Source: RGIG1828 sp045654685 (lineage in GTDB: Bacteria; Bacillota; Clostridia; UMGS1810). Taken from it: DNA of 24,195 nt. The notes beneath the pieces are model-generated. The model did not search any database, was not told the DNA's origin, and worked only from the letters and a program-made list of their open reading frames with translations. The stretch covers positions 1-24,195 of the forward strand of contig JAZONV010000069.1 in assembly GCA_045654685.1 (NCBI GenBank), read 5' to 3'. The position numbers and the translations under genes were made by a program. This document shows positions 6,171 to 12,981 of this stretch, piece after piece; within the stretch, counting starts at the first letter, position 1; every line of letters starts with the position of its first letter.

Positions 6171-6959
6171 TCACTTTTGGGATTTAAACAGCGTTCCCAC
6201 ATTCTTGCCATCCAAAATGTCATAGAGAATATCGGGATCCTGACCGTTTGCAATTATCATATCAATTCCTGCATCATAACATTCTTCTGCTGCATGAATT
6301 TTTGTAATCATTCCGCCGGTTCCTCTTTCTGTTCCGGCTCCCCCTGCAAGGGCAATTATTGAGTCGTCAATTTTTTCAACAACGGGAATGAGTTTAGCGT
6401 TTTCGTTTTCTCTGGGGTCGGAGTCATAAAGCCCGTCAATGTCGGACAAAATTATCAGAAGGTCTGCTTTTGAAAGGGTTGCAACTGTTGCAGAAAGGGT
6501 ATCGTTGTCACCAAATTCAATCTGTTCTGTGCTTACGGTATCGTTTTCGTTAACAATTGGGACGATTCCGAGAGATATGAGTTTTTCGAAAGTTGCAACA
6601 GCATTTTCGTTTCTCACAGGGTCTCTCACAACGTCTTTGGTGAGAAGAATCTGGGCAACGTTATGATTATATTCCGCAAAAAGCTTTGAATAGTAGTTCA
6701 TAAGTTCGCATTGACCGATTGCGGCAAGGGCTTGCTTGTCTCTTGTACAATCGGGTCTTTTTGAAATGCCGAGTTTTCCCATGCCGATTCCTATGGCACC
6801 GGAACTTACCAGAATGATTTTTTTGCCGCTGTTTTTTATGTCGGAAAGAACCTTTACAAGTTTTTCGACTCTGCGGATATTGATTCCGCCTCCGCCATAG
6901 GTGAGGGAGGATGTTCCTACCTTTATTACTATGATGTCAGATGTGTTTTGTGTGTTCAT
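6171..6959 (-). CDS. proB: Glutamate 5-kinase, short form without PUA domain
   Basis: ProB phosphorylates glutamate to gamma-glutamyl phosphate, the first step of proline synthesis. The 262-residue protein is an amino-acid kinase domain: VIKVGTSSLT at the start, ILVSSGAIGIGMGKLG, IVNENDTVS, FGDNDTLSATVA, ILSDIDGLYDSDPR and GTGGMITKIHAA. Many ProB proteins carry a further C-terminal PUA domain of about 100 residues; here the protein ends after the kinase, a known short variant. The ribosome binding site GGGAGTG precedes the ATG. It lies in front of proA, and a hairpin at 6995-7022 separates it from the upstream coiled-coil gene. Confidence 0.95.
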   Translation of the reverse strand: MNTQNTSDIIVIKVGTSSLTYGGGGINIRRVEKLVKVLSDIKNSGKKIILVSSGAIGIGMGKLGISKRPDCTRDKQALAAIGQCELMNYYSKLFAEYNHNVAQILLTKDVVRDPVRNENAVATFEKLISLGIVPIVNENDTVSTEQIEFGDNDTLSATVATLSKADLLIILSDIDGLYDSDPRENENAKLIPVVEKIDDSIIALAGGAGTERGTGGMITKIHAAEECYDAGIDMIIANGQDPDILYDILDGKNVGTLFKSQK

Positions 6960-6994
6960 AATATATCACTCCCAAAAATGTCAATATGCCAAAA

Positions 6995-7022
6995 TACCTT
7001 CACACGCATTTGTGTGAAGGTA
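6995..7022 (-). terminator. Hairpin between the coiled-coil gene and proB
   Basis: A perfect 11-bp stem (TACCTTCACAC at 6995-7005, its complement at 7012-7022, loop of six) is followed on the minus strand by TTTTGGC. The stem is strong but the T-run short; it may be a weak terminator or processing site between rsmD-coaD and proBA. Confidence 0.6.
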
Positions 7023-7063
7023 GTGGTTGCAGTTTGAATTTTTTGCATCAAAACAAACTCGGA

Positions 7064-7504
7064 TTATTTTCTGAGTTCGCTTCTGCACTGTTTAACTCTG
7101 TCATTAACAGCTTTGAAATCTGATTCAACTTTTTCTAAGATATCATCTGCAAATTTGAGGGAAGCAAGTCTGATTTCTCTTCCGTCTTTCTGTGCTTTTG
7201 CAATGATTTCATTAGCGTTTGCAACAGCTTTTTTTGTGATTTCGTGCTCGTCAATGAGACCGAGGATTTTGTGCTCAACCTCTTTAACCTTTGCATCTGC
7301 CTGTTTCTGTGCATCAGAAATAATTCTTTTGCTGTCTTCTGCAATTGATTTTGCAACTCTGAGTTCATCGGGAAGCTGAAGACTGATGTCGTTGATAAGG
7401 GACATTACCTGCTCTTTGTTGATGAGAGTCTTTTTGGCAAAAGGAATTTCAAAACCTTTGTCCACAATGTCCTCAAGTTCACTTAAAAGTTCTATTACGT
7501 CCAT
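7064..7504 (-). CDS. Conserved coiled-coil protein (V-ATPase subunit H/E-like)
   Basis: The 146-residue protein is almost wholly alpha-helical. After a short N-terminus (MDVIELLSELEDIVDKG) it has a long Glu/Lys/Ala-rich coiled coil (about residues 50-145) of the kind annotated as ATP synthase subunit B-like or V-type ATPase subunit H/E-like. A similar protein follows coaD in many Clostridia, so the gene order supports a real conserved gene, though its function is not established and no ATPase operon is nearby. AAGGAGG precedes the ATG. It starts 15 bases after the coaD stop. Confidence 0.8.
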   Translation of the reverse strand: MDVIELLSELEDIVDKGFEIPFAKKTLINKEQVMSLINDISLQLPDELRVAKSIAEDSKRIISDAQKQADAKVKEVEHKILGLIDEHEITKKAVANANEIIAKAQKDGREIRLASLKFADDILEKVESDFKAVNDRVKQCRSELRK

Positions 7505-7518
7505 CGTATGTATCCTCC

Positions 7519-8007
7519 TTATTGGTTTTTCTTGATTTTTTCGTAAATTTCTTCAATCATAAAATCGGGAACAAGCCCTTCAAGGTTACCCCCGTAATTT
7601 GCAATTTCCTTAACAATGCTTGATGACAGATAGGAATATCTTCCGTTTGTCATAAGAAACATTGTTTCGATGTCGGGTTGGAGTTTGCGGTTGGTGAGAG
7701 CCATCTGAAATTCATATTCAAAATCGGACACCGCCCGAAGTCCTTTAATAATGATATTTGCGCCAATCTGTTTAGCAAAATCAACCAAAAGACCTGAAAA
7801 ACTCACAATCTCCACATTGGTAAGTTCTTTTGTTGCACGTCTTAACCAGTCTACGCGCTCCTCCAAAGAGAACTTTGGATTTTTGGCACTATTGGTAAGG
7901 ATTGCCACATAGACCTTGTCAAATGTTTTTGCCGCTCTTTTGATTATATCCAGGTGACCGTTTGTTACGGGGTCGAAACTTCCGGGATAAACTGCTGTCT
8001 TATTCAC
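7519..8007 (-). CDS. coaD: Phosphopantetheine adenylyltransferase
   Basis: CoaD transfers AMP from ATP to 4'-phosphopantetheine, the penultimate step of coenzyme A synthesis. The 162-residue protein has the nucleotidyltransferase start TAVYPGSFDPVTNGHLDI (containing the TxGH-like NGH), KGLRAVSDFEYEFQMA in the middle, and the YSYLSSSIVKEIA region that contacts ATP. The start is the GTG at 8007: it gives the usual family length and has GGAGG six bases upstream. An earlier ATG at 8031 would add eight atypical residues. The start overlaps the end of rsmD by 8 bases, so the two are probably translationally coupled. Confidence 0.96.
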   Translation of the reverse strand: MNKTAVYPGSFDPVTNGHLDIIKRAAKTFDKVYVAILTNSAKNPKFSLEERVDWLRRATKELTNVEIVSFSGLLVDFAKQIGANIIIKGLRAVSDFEYEFQMALTNRKLQPDIETMFLMTNGRYSYLSSSIVKEIANYGGNLEGLVPDFMIEEIYEKIKKNQ

Positions 8008-8551
8008 TTTGAGCCTCCAGAATACTGACACAAACTCTGCCGTATTTTTTGTTTTTTATCATGTTGTAATTGTGCATATTAAATTCAACGCCAAAGTCTG
8101 ACTCACAGACAATCGTTGCTCCTTCTTTCAAAAGAGAGAGGGAAAGGAGCATCTCAAGTGCTTCATCAAGAAACCCTCCGGCATAAGGCGGATCGAGAAA
8201 CACAATGTCAAAACTTTCTCCTTTTTGAGAAAGGGTTTTGAGGGCGTCTTTAAAATCAGAACACAGGACAAGGCTCTTGTCATTCATTCTTGCCTTTTCA
8301 ATATTCTGACGGATAACCTTTTCAGAGTCTCGGCTTTTGTCACAAAATATGCAAAAGTCTGCACCACGGCTTACAGATTCAATTCCAAGAGCACCGGAGC
8401 CTGAAAAAAGGTCAAGGCATCTGGCTTCCCACACTTTGTCAAAAAGCATGCTGAAGATGGCTTCTTTGACAGAATCAAGAGTGGGGCGTGTATTTTCGCC
8501 TTTGGGGCTTTCAAGTCTAAGTCCCCGTGCTGTGCCTGAAATAACTCTCAA
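8000..8551 (-). CDS. rsmD: 16S rRNA (guanine966-N2)-methyltransferase
   Basis: RsmD methylates G966 of 16S rRNA during small-subunit assembly. The 183-residue protein shows the family start RVISGTARGLRL, TRPTLDSVKEAIFSML, the SAM-binding DLFSGSGALGIE and the catalytic DPPY (about residue 120). The start is a TTG at 8551, with AGGAG (8565-8561) nine bases upstream. An ATG at 8556 between them opens a two-codon frame (ATG TTT TGA) whose stop overlaps the TTG. A consensus promoter lies upstream, so rsmD begins the rsmD-coaD-coiled-coil unit. Confidence 0.95.
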   Translation of the reverse strand: MRVISGTARGLRLESPKGENTRPTLDSVKEAIFSMLFDKVWEARCLDLFSGSGALGIESVSRGADFCIFCDKSRDSEKVIRQNIEKARMNDKSLVLCSDFKDALKTLSQKGESFDIVFLDPPYAGGFLDEALEMLLSLSLLKEGATIVCESDFGVEFNMHNYNMIKNKKYGRVCVSILEAQSE

Positions 8552-8586
8552 AACATAACACTCCTATATATAATATACATAGTAGT

Positions 8587-8615
8587 ATTATATATTTTCT
8601 TTAACTTATTGTCAA
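8587..8615 (-). promoter_or_regulatory. Consensus promoter of rsmD-coaD
   Basis: On the minus strand TTGACA (8610-8615), 17 bases, then TATAAT (8587-8592): an exact sigma-A consensus. Start is predicted near 8580, about 29 bases before the TTG of rsmD. Confidence 0.88.
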
Positions 8616-8678
8616 TAGGCAATTTTTATATTTGTGTGTTATATAGAAAAGAGTAATTGGTAAAATTGTTGGGGATGC

Positions 8679-8840
8679 AAGAAAAGCGGCTTCGCCGCAC
8701 CGCCTGCGGCGGGGAGTGCGGAGCCGCTTTTCTTAAGCCATGTGCATTTTTGAAAAGCTAAGCTTTTCTTAAAATTTTGCACGGCAATATAATCATTTTT
8801 TTAATGTATGGGAAACGAAGTTTCCCATACATTAAAAAAG
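8679..8840 (+). repeat. Three-hairpin dispersed repeat, copy A
   Basis: This 162-bp element fills most of the gap between rsmD and the mnmM-like gene. It has three hairpins. The first (8679-8735) pairs AAGAAAAGCGGCT with AGCCGCTTTTCTT and has nested GC-rich pairs. The second (about 8736-8785) pairs GCCATGTGCA and TGCACGGC ends around GAAAAGCTAAGCTTTTC. The third (8797-8839) is a perfect 20-bp stem with loop GAA. A second copy in opposite orientation lies at 17052-17214. No reading frame in it looks like a protein. Confidence 0.85.
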
Positions 8841-8913
8841 TCAGGACACACAATGAACAGATAATTTTGAAATGTAATTTTACTTTGAAACCCCCAAAAC
8901 AGCCACCATGCGG

Positions 8914-9465
8914 TCAGTTTTTTGTGATAATCACCGTGATTGGGGGATTGTTGGGGCGATTGAAAAAGTTGTGAACAGTCACGGTATATTTTTTGTGATC
9001 TATCGTTTTCAGATATTCCATAACGGCATCTTTTTCTTCGGTTCCCGAATTTTTGCCGTAATAGACGGTGACAGATACAAATCCTCGGTCCGATATGAGA
9101 GAAAGGGATTTTTCTATTGCTTCGATGCTTGTATCTCCTTTGGTGCAAACAGAGTGGTCGCCACCGGGAAGATAGCCAAGATTGAATATGACACACGAAA
9201 CTTTTTCTTCTATATACTTATCCATATGGGAATGAGAATCCAGAATAAGCTGTGCATTTGAAAAATTTTCTTTAATAAGTTTTTCTTTTGTGGATTCCAT
9301 GGCAGTTTTTTGAATGTCAAAAGCAAAAACCTTTCCGCCACATCCCACAGCTTTGCAAAGTTTCAGCGTGTCATTTCCGTTGCCCATGGTGGCATCAACG
9401 GCTGTGTCACCGGGATGCACGAAGTTATTTATAAAATATTCTGTTATGTGTTGGGGTTGAAGCAT
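8914..9465 (-). CDS. mnmM: MnmM/YtqB-like SAM-dependent tRNA methyltransferase
   Basis: The 183-residue protein belongs to the family long called putative rRNA methylase (YtqB). The Bacillus subtilis member has been identified as MnmM, which methylates 5-aminomethyl-2-thiouridine at tRNA wobble position 34. The SAM-binding VDATMGNGNDT is at about residues 23-33, FAFDIQ follows, and the family signature NLGYLPGGDHSVCT lies in the middle, with NNPPITVIITKN at the end. I start at the ATG at 9465, which has AAGGAG eight bases upstream; a codon at 9483 precedes that site. It is 81 bases downstream of the aldolase gene on the same strand. Its substrate is inferred from family. Confidence 0.85.
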   Translation of the reverse strand: MLQPQHITEYFINNFVHPGDTAVDATMGNGNDTLKLCKAVGCGGKVFAFDIQKTAMESTKEKLIKENFSNAQLILDSHSHMDKYIEEKVSCVIFNLGYLPGGDHSVCTKGDTSIEAIEKSLSLISDRGFVSVTVYYGKNSGTEEKDAVMEYLKTIDHKKYTVTVHNFFNRPNNPPITVIITKN

Positions 9466-9546
9466 GTTTGAATCTCCTTGCAAAATCTATTGATGTGTTT
9501 CCTTTTTTCATAACAACAAAGGGATTTGAACAAAAATTTATGTCCC

Positions 9547-10185
9547 TTATTTTTCTGTATATTTTTTTGCAAGCTCCGTTATGGCTTCAAAATCATCGGA
9601 ATCAACAAGAGATTTTTTCACGATTCCCGAACCAACGCCTATTCCGCAGACTCCTGCATCCATATATTCTCTCATGTTATTTTCATCAATTCCGCCAACT
9701 GCCAGAAATTTCACATTTGAAAGGGGCGCTTTCACGTCTTTTATGTATGAACTCCCCATGGTGTTTACGGGAAAGACTTTCACAAAATCTGCGCCGGAGC
9801 GTGAAGCTGTCGCAATTTCTGTGGGAGTGAGTGCTCCGGGGATTGATATCATTCCGAGTTCTTTTGTATATTTGATTATTTCAGTGTTTGTGTCGGGAGA
9901 AATTATGAATTTTCCACCTGCATTTTTGGTGAGTTCAACTTGTTTTTTGGTGAGAACTGTTCCTGCTCCGATTGCCATTTTATCTCCGAAATGCTTTGAA
10001 AGCATTTCAATTCCCGAGGCCACTTCCTCGTCGCTTGTGTTGCCTCGTGCGTCATATGTACATTCCATAAGTCTGATTCCACCGTCATACAATGCCTTTG
10101 CAAGGGGGATGAGTTTTTCTTTCTCAACTCCTCTTACGATGGTGATGATTTTTTCTTTGAGAATTTTTTCTGTCACGTTTTCCAT
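9547..10185 (-). CDS. eda: KDPG/KHG aldolase (2-keto-3-deoxy-6-phosphogluconate aldolase family)
   Basis: Eda-type class I aldolases cleave 2-keto-3-deoxy-6-phosphogluconate to pyruvate and glyceraldehyde-3-phosphate. The 212-residue protein has IITIVRG near the start, a catalytic-type Glu in MECTYD, GAGTVLT, ISPDTN, PGALTPTE and the Schiff-base lysine (about residue 136) in DFVKVFP. The stretch after MECTYDARGNTSDEE differs from the usual phosphate-site-proximal sequence of E. coli Eda, so substrate preference may differ. GGGAGGATA precedes the ATG. No dehydratase (edd) is nearby; the PfkB kinase 6 kb away could in principle supply a phosphorylated keto-sugar, but that link is speculative. 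Confidence 0.88.
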   Translation of the reverse strand: MENVTEKILKEKIITIVRGVEKEKLIPLAKALYDGGIRLMECTYDARGNTSDEEVASGIEMLSKHFGDKMAIGAGTVLTKKQVELTKNAGGKFIISPDTNTEIIKYTKELGMISIPGALTPTEIATASRSGADFVKVFPVNTMGSSYIKDVKAPLSNVKFLAVGGIDENNMREYMDAGVCGIGVGSGIVKKSLVDSDDFEAITELAKKYTEK

Positions 10186-10205
10186 TTTTATATCCTCCCG
10201 ATACT

Positions 10206-10604
10206 TTAAAGATTTTCATCAATAATCCGTTTTATTTTAAGCATTCTTTCTTCCAAAAAAGCCTCCCACTCTTCCCGGCTGTTTTTGATAAAAGGGTTTT
10301 CTTCATATCCGTTTTTTTCAAGAATTTCAAGCTTTTCTTCTGTTTTGTTGTTTTCAAGGTGGTTCCCCAAAAATATTTCAACCTTTTCATTTTTGAGTTT
10401 CTCTATGCTTTGGATGAATTTTCGTCGGTTTTCATATGGCAAATTGTTTTTATCTAAAAAATCACGGAGCAAAGTGTTGGTTCCTGCACCACCAAACATC
10501 CCTGCACGATATGTTTTCTTTCCGTCGGTCACGTTGAATACAGAAAGAGACACAGCCTGACAGAAGTCACACAAGCGTGATTTGTCAAAGGTGTTATGAA
10601 AGAT
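10206..10604 (-). pseudogene. C-terminal remnant of an MBL-fold metallo-hydrolase
   Basis: The frame encodes about 122 residues that match the C-terminal third of MBL-fold hydrolases: YRAGMFGGAGTNTL, ENRRKFIQSIEKLKNEKVEIFLGNH, ENN, then NPF and EEWEAFLEERM. The metal-binding half, including HxHxDH and the third zinc histidine, is missing. The first usable codon (TTG, 10574) has no ribosome binding site, and an in-frame TAA at 10605-10607 blocks extension. The remnant begins directly after the stop of the DUF4434-like gene, so a deletion or insertion probably removed its 5' end. It could still be translated by read-through coupling, but hydrolase activity is not expected. Confidence 0.7.
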
Positions 10605-10615
10605 TTACATTATAA

Positions 10616-11911
10616 TCATTCCAGAGAGTTTTTGTATGAACGATAATATTCACATTGTTCAACTGCATGTTCTCCTCCAAGGATAGGCTCAAAGCCTTTG
10701 GGAGAAAAGAATCCGTTTAACATAAATGTGGCAATTTTTTCAACATATGGATGAACGGCTTCTATTTGCTGAATATATCCGTTTTCTCCACTCATGCCGC
10801 CGCCATTGAAACGGGGAACAAGTTGAAAGTCATCATTGAAATCAAATGCCTCGCAATTTGCCCACAAATGTTTTTGGGCAATCTTGCAGGATTTTGCCAG
10901 ATTACGATACATTTCACCGCTTTCTTTGACGGTGAGTCTGCCACCCTCAATGGTATGTCCCACCATATCCTGTGGGGCAATTATGTCAAATGAGGCTTCG
11001 CCTGCTTCAAAACGTTTTAAAAATTCGGGATGAATTCCGCCGGTTTTTTCATAAATATTTTCACCGTCAGCGTAAGGAGAAACGATGAAAGGTTTTACGG
11101 GTGAAAGTGACAAAGCGTGGTTTCTTAAGGTTCTCCATCTTTCCCAGAGTTTGTCATTATATTGACGCATGTTAACCTCTTCCGACTCATACCATCCGTA
11201 AAATGCAGGACTGTCGCCATAGAGGCCATAGAGTTCGTCCATAACATCGGTTGTGTTTGGAAGAGCACCTTGGTAGGTGTGTCCAAGTCCAATGAAAACG
11301 TGTTGTCCGTTTGCTTCTGCAGCGCGCAAAATGGCACCAATGGGGTCGGAGGCTTTGATGTCCGATGGAGGATAAAGCTTTGAATTATAGTGAGCAGTAT
11401 TTTCCCCTTCCATTGTGTGAAGCTGAACCGTAACGGAGATGATTATGCACTTTATGTCCAGTTTTGCCATTTCGGTTATATATCTTTCCCAGTCTTCATC
11501 GGTCATCTGCTTTGTTGCAGGAGTGAAGGTTGAGCAGGGAATTCTGTCGTTTGGAGGTCCAATCATGATAAATCCCCCCGAAAGGAGAGGTTTGCGTTCC
11601 TTTTCTATGTTGAAGGAAAGATTGGTTTCTTCAAATTCGTCTTGTCCGCTTTCTTTGAATCTGACACAAAGAGAGTGTGTGCCTTCTGTGTAATAACTGA
11701 AATTATTGAAAAAATAAAATTTTTCCACAGGGTATTTTTCGACTCTGTGAATTTCTTTTCCGTCAACCAAAACGAAGGCGTCCAACAACGCTCCGGGTTT
11801 GGTTGTTTTTAATTGTATGCGAAGCTCCACATTGTCCTTTATGGTCGCCGGCATAAAAGGGATAAAAGCGATATCAAGACCGCTGTCGCAAGAAAAAACA
11901 TTATTATTCAT
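10616..11911 (-). CDS. DUF4434-like TIM-barrel protein, putative glycoside hydrolase
   Basis: The 431-residue protein has an N-terminal beta-rich domain (about residues 1-105), then a barrel starting at GGFIMIGPPND and including WERYITEMAKLDIKCIIISV, the pattern of DUF4434 proteins (predicted glycoside-hydrolase-like barrels). YGWYESEEVN (about residue 240) contains acidic residues at the barrel-strand position where this family usually has GWYxxxE. There is no signal peptide, so it should act in the cytoplasm. AGAGGT lies eight bases before the ATG. It lies beyond the AraC regulator gene and shares the locus with three further sugar-related genes on the other strand. The reaction is unknown. 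Confidence 0.72.
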   Translation of the reverse strand: MNNNVFSCDSGLDIAFIPFMPATIKDNVELRIQLKTTKPGALLDAFVLVDGKEIHRVEKYPVEKFYFFNNFSYYTEGTHSLCVRFKESGQDEFEETNLSFNIEKERKPLLSGGFIMIGPPNDRIPCSTFTPATKQMTDEDWERYITEMAKLDIKCIIISVTVQLHTMEGENTAHYNSKLYPPSDIKASDPIGAILRAAEANGQHVFIGLGHTYQGALPNTTDVMDELYGLYGDSPAFYGWYESEEVNMRQYNDKLWERWRTLRNHALSLSPVKPFIVSPYADGENIYEKTGGIHPEFLKRFEAGEASFDIIAPQDMVGHTIEGGRLTVKESGEMYRNLAKSCKIAQKHLWANCEAFDFNDDFQLVPRFNGGGMSGENGYIQQIEAVHPYVEKIATFMLNGFFSPKGFEPILGGEHAVEQCEYYRSYKNSLE

Positions 11912-11947
11912 AATTTTTACCTCTGATAAATTTTATAGGATGATTTT

Positions 11948-11976
11948 AATATAATTGAATGTGGATTGAAATACAA
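11948..11976 (-). promoter_or_regulatory. Probable promoter of the DUF4434-like gene
   Basis: On the minus strand TTGTAT (11971-11976), 17 bases, TATATT (11948-11953). Start would be near 11941, about 30 bases before the ATG. The 96-bp gap after the regulator gene and this match suggest independent transcription. Confidence 0.5.
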
Positions 11977-12007
11977 CCCGAAAAAACACCAAAATGTTAA
12001 TTTTTCG

Positions 12008-12796
12008 CTATTTTTTTCTGACTGCGTCACTTCTTTCACGTCCTGACATATATGATGAGGGAGTTTTGCCTGTGATGCGTTTGAACACGGTTGAAAAATA
12101 TTTGGCACCTGTAAACCCTGAAAGTTCAGACACTCGTTCCACGGAGTAGTATCCGGATTCCAAAAGCGCAATGGCGTGACGGATGCGAATATCTGTCAGA
12201 TATTCCTTCGGAGATGTGCCCATTTCATTGTGAAATATTCGTCTGAAATAGGAAGGACAATATCCCGCATCGGCTGCAAGAGTGTCCACAGAAAGTGAAG
12301 GATTTGCAAAATTTGCGTGCATTATGTCCACAGAGTTTTGAATCCTGAACGTTAAAGAATCTGCCTGTATTTCCACCGACTGACGTTCTATTTGTTCCAA
12401 TATGGAAAGAAACAGTGCATCCATACGATATACATATCCGCAAGGTTGGTTTTGCCAGGCGAAAAGAAGCTTTTCAAAAAGGGATACAAAAGCATCGGGA
12501 TGGGTTGAGTGTATGGAAGCTATTGAAGGGGTTTTTAAAAATGACGCTTGAAAATGAACAACAATAACTTCTTCATCTGTAATCGTATTGATATTATATC
12601 CGTATCCTATCGGTACAAAGGTTACATCGTTTTTGTTCAAACGAATACGGTCGTCTCCTTTTACGACCTCTGCCTTTCCGTGAACACGGAATATCAATGT
12701 GTGATACGGCCTTGCAGGGCGAAAACGCTGGGATTTCGGGAAGCAAAGCCTGAGGACTGAAAGTATTTTAAAATCGAACCGTTCATTGTTAAACAT
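12008..12796 (-). CDS. AraC-family transcriptional regulator with cupin sensor domain
   Basis: The 262-residue protein has an N-terminal cupin-like ligand-binding domain (about residues 30-100: YHTLIFRVHGKAEVVKGDD, FVPIGYGYNI) and a C-terminal AraC/XylS DNA-binding domain (about 160-255). The latter has both helix-turn-helix units: LSVDTLAADAGYCPSYFRRIF and RVSELSGFTGAKYFSTVFKR, then ITGKTPSSYM. Such regulators usually activate neighbouring sugar genes on binding a sugar. It is divergent from the GH20-like operon and upstream of the DUF4434-like gene, so it probably controls both. No ribosome binding site precedes the ATG, and the promoter predicts transcription from the A of the ATG itself. 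Confidence 0.9.
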   Translation of the reverse strand: MFNNERFDFKILSVLRLCFPKSQRFRPARPYHTLIFRVHGKAEVVKGDDRIRLNKNDVTFVPIGYGYNINTITDEEVIVVHFQASFLKTPSIASIHSTHPDAFVSLFEKLLFAWQNQPCGYVYRMDALFLSILEQIERQSVEIQADSLTFRIQNSVDIMHANFANPSLSVDTLAADAGYCPSYFRRIFHNEMGTSPKEYLTDIRIRHAIALLESGYYSVERVSELSGFTGAKYFSTVFKRITGKTPSSYMSGRERSDAVRKK

Positions 12797-12802
12797 ATAG
12801 TC

Positions 12803-12831
12803 AGTATACTTTAATATTCAGGCTTTGTCAA
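12803..12831 (-). promoter_or_regulatory. Promoter of the AraC-type regulator gene (leaderless)
   Basis: On the minus strand TTGACA (12826-12831), 17 bases, TATACT (12803-12808). Only six bases (GACTAT) separate the -10 box from the ATG at 12796, so normal start-site spacing puts +1 on the start codon. Confidence 0.75.
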
Positions 12832-12853
12832 TGGATAATTAGTAGCGAAAACC

Positions 12854-12866
12854 TAACTTTTAGTTA
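12854..12866. promoter_or_regulatory. Possible operator between divergent promoters
   Basis: TAACT-TTT-AGTTA is a short inverted repeat lying between the two divergent promoters. Its position suits the AraC-type regulator, although AraC-family sites are often direct repeats. Assignment is by position only. Confidence 0.25.
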
Positions 12867-12877
12867 TTTTTTTGAGG

Positions 12878-12905
12878 TTGTAATTTTATATGCTGAATAT
12901 ATAAT
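12878..12905 (+). promoter_or_regulatory. Probable promoter of the sugar operon
   Basis: TTGTAA (12878-12883), 16 bases, then a perfect TATAAT (12900-12905). The weak -35 fits activator dependence. Start near 12912 leaves a leader of about 70 bases with a small hairpin GGGC-ttaaat-GCCC. Confidence 0.5.
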
Positions 12906-12981
12906 TAAATTAACTTGATAAAAGTGTTATGCGTCTGAGGGCTTAAATGCCCGAAGGCAAATCAAAACTGGAGGTTTTTGT

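Noticed and set aside
8777..9261. Open frames on both strands over the repeat and the end of the mnmM-like gene
   Set aside because: They are shadows of repeat copy A and of the real minus-strand methyltransferase gene.
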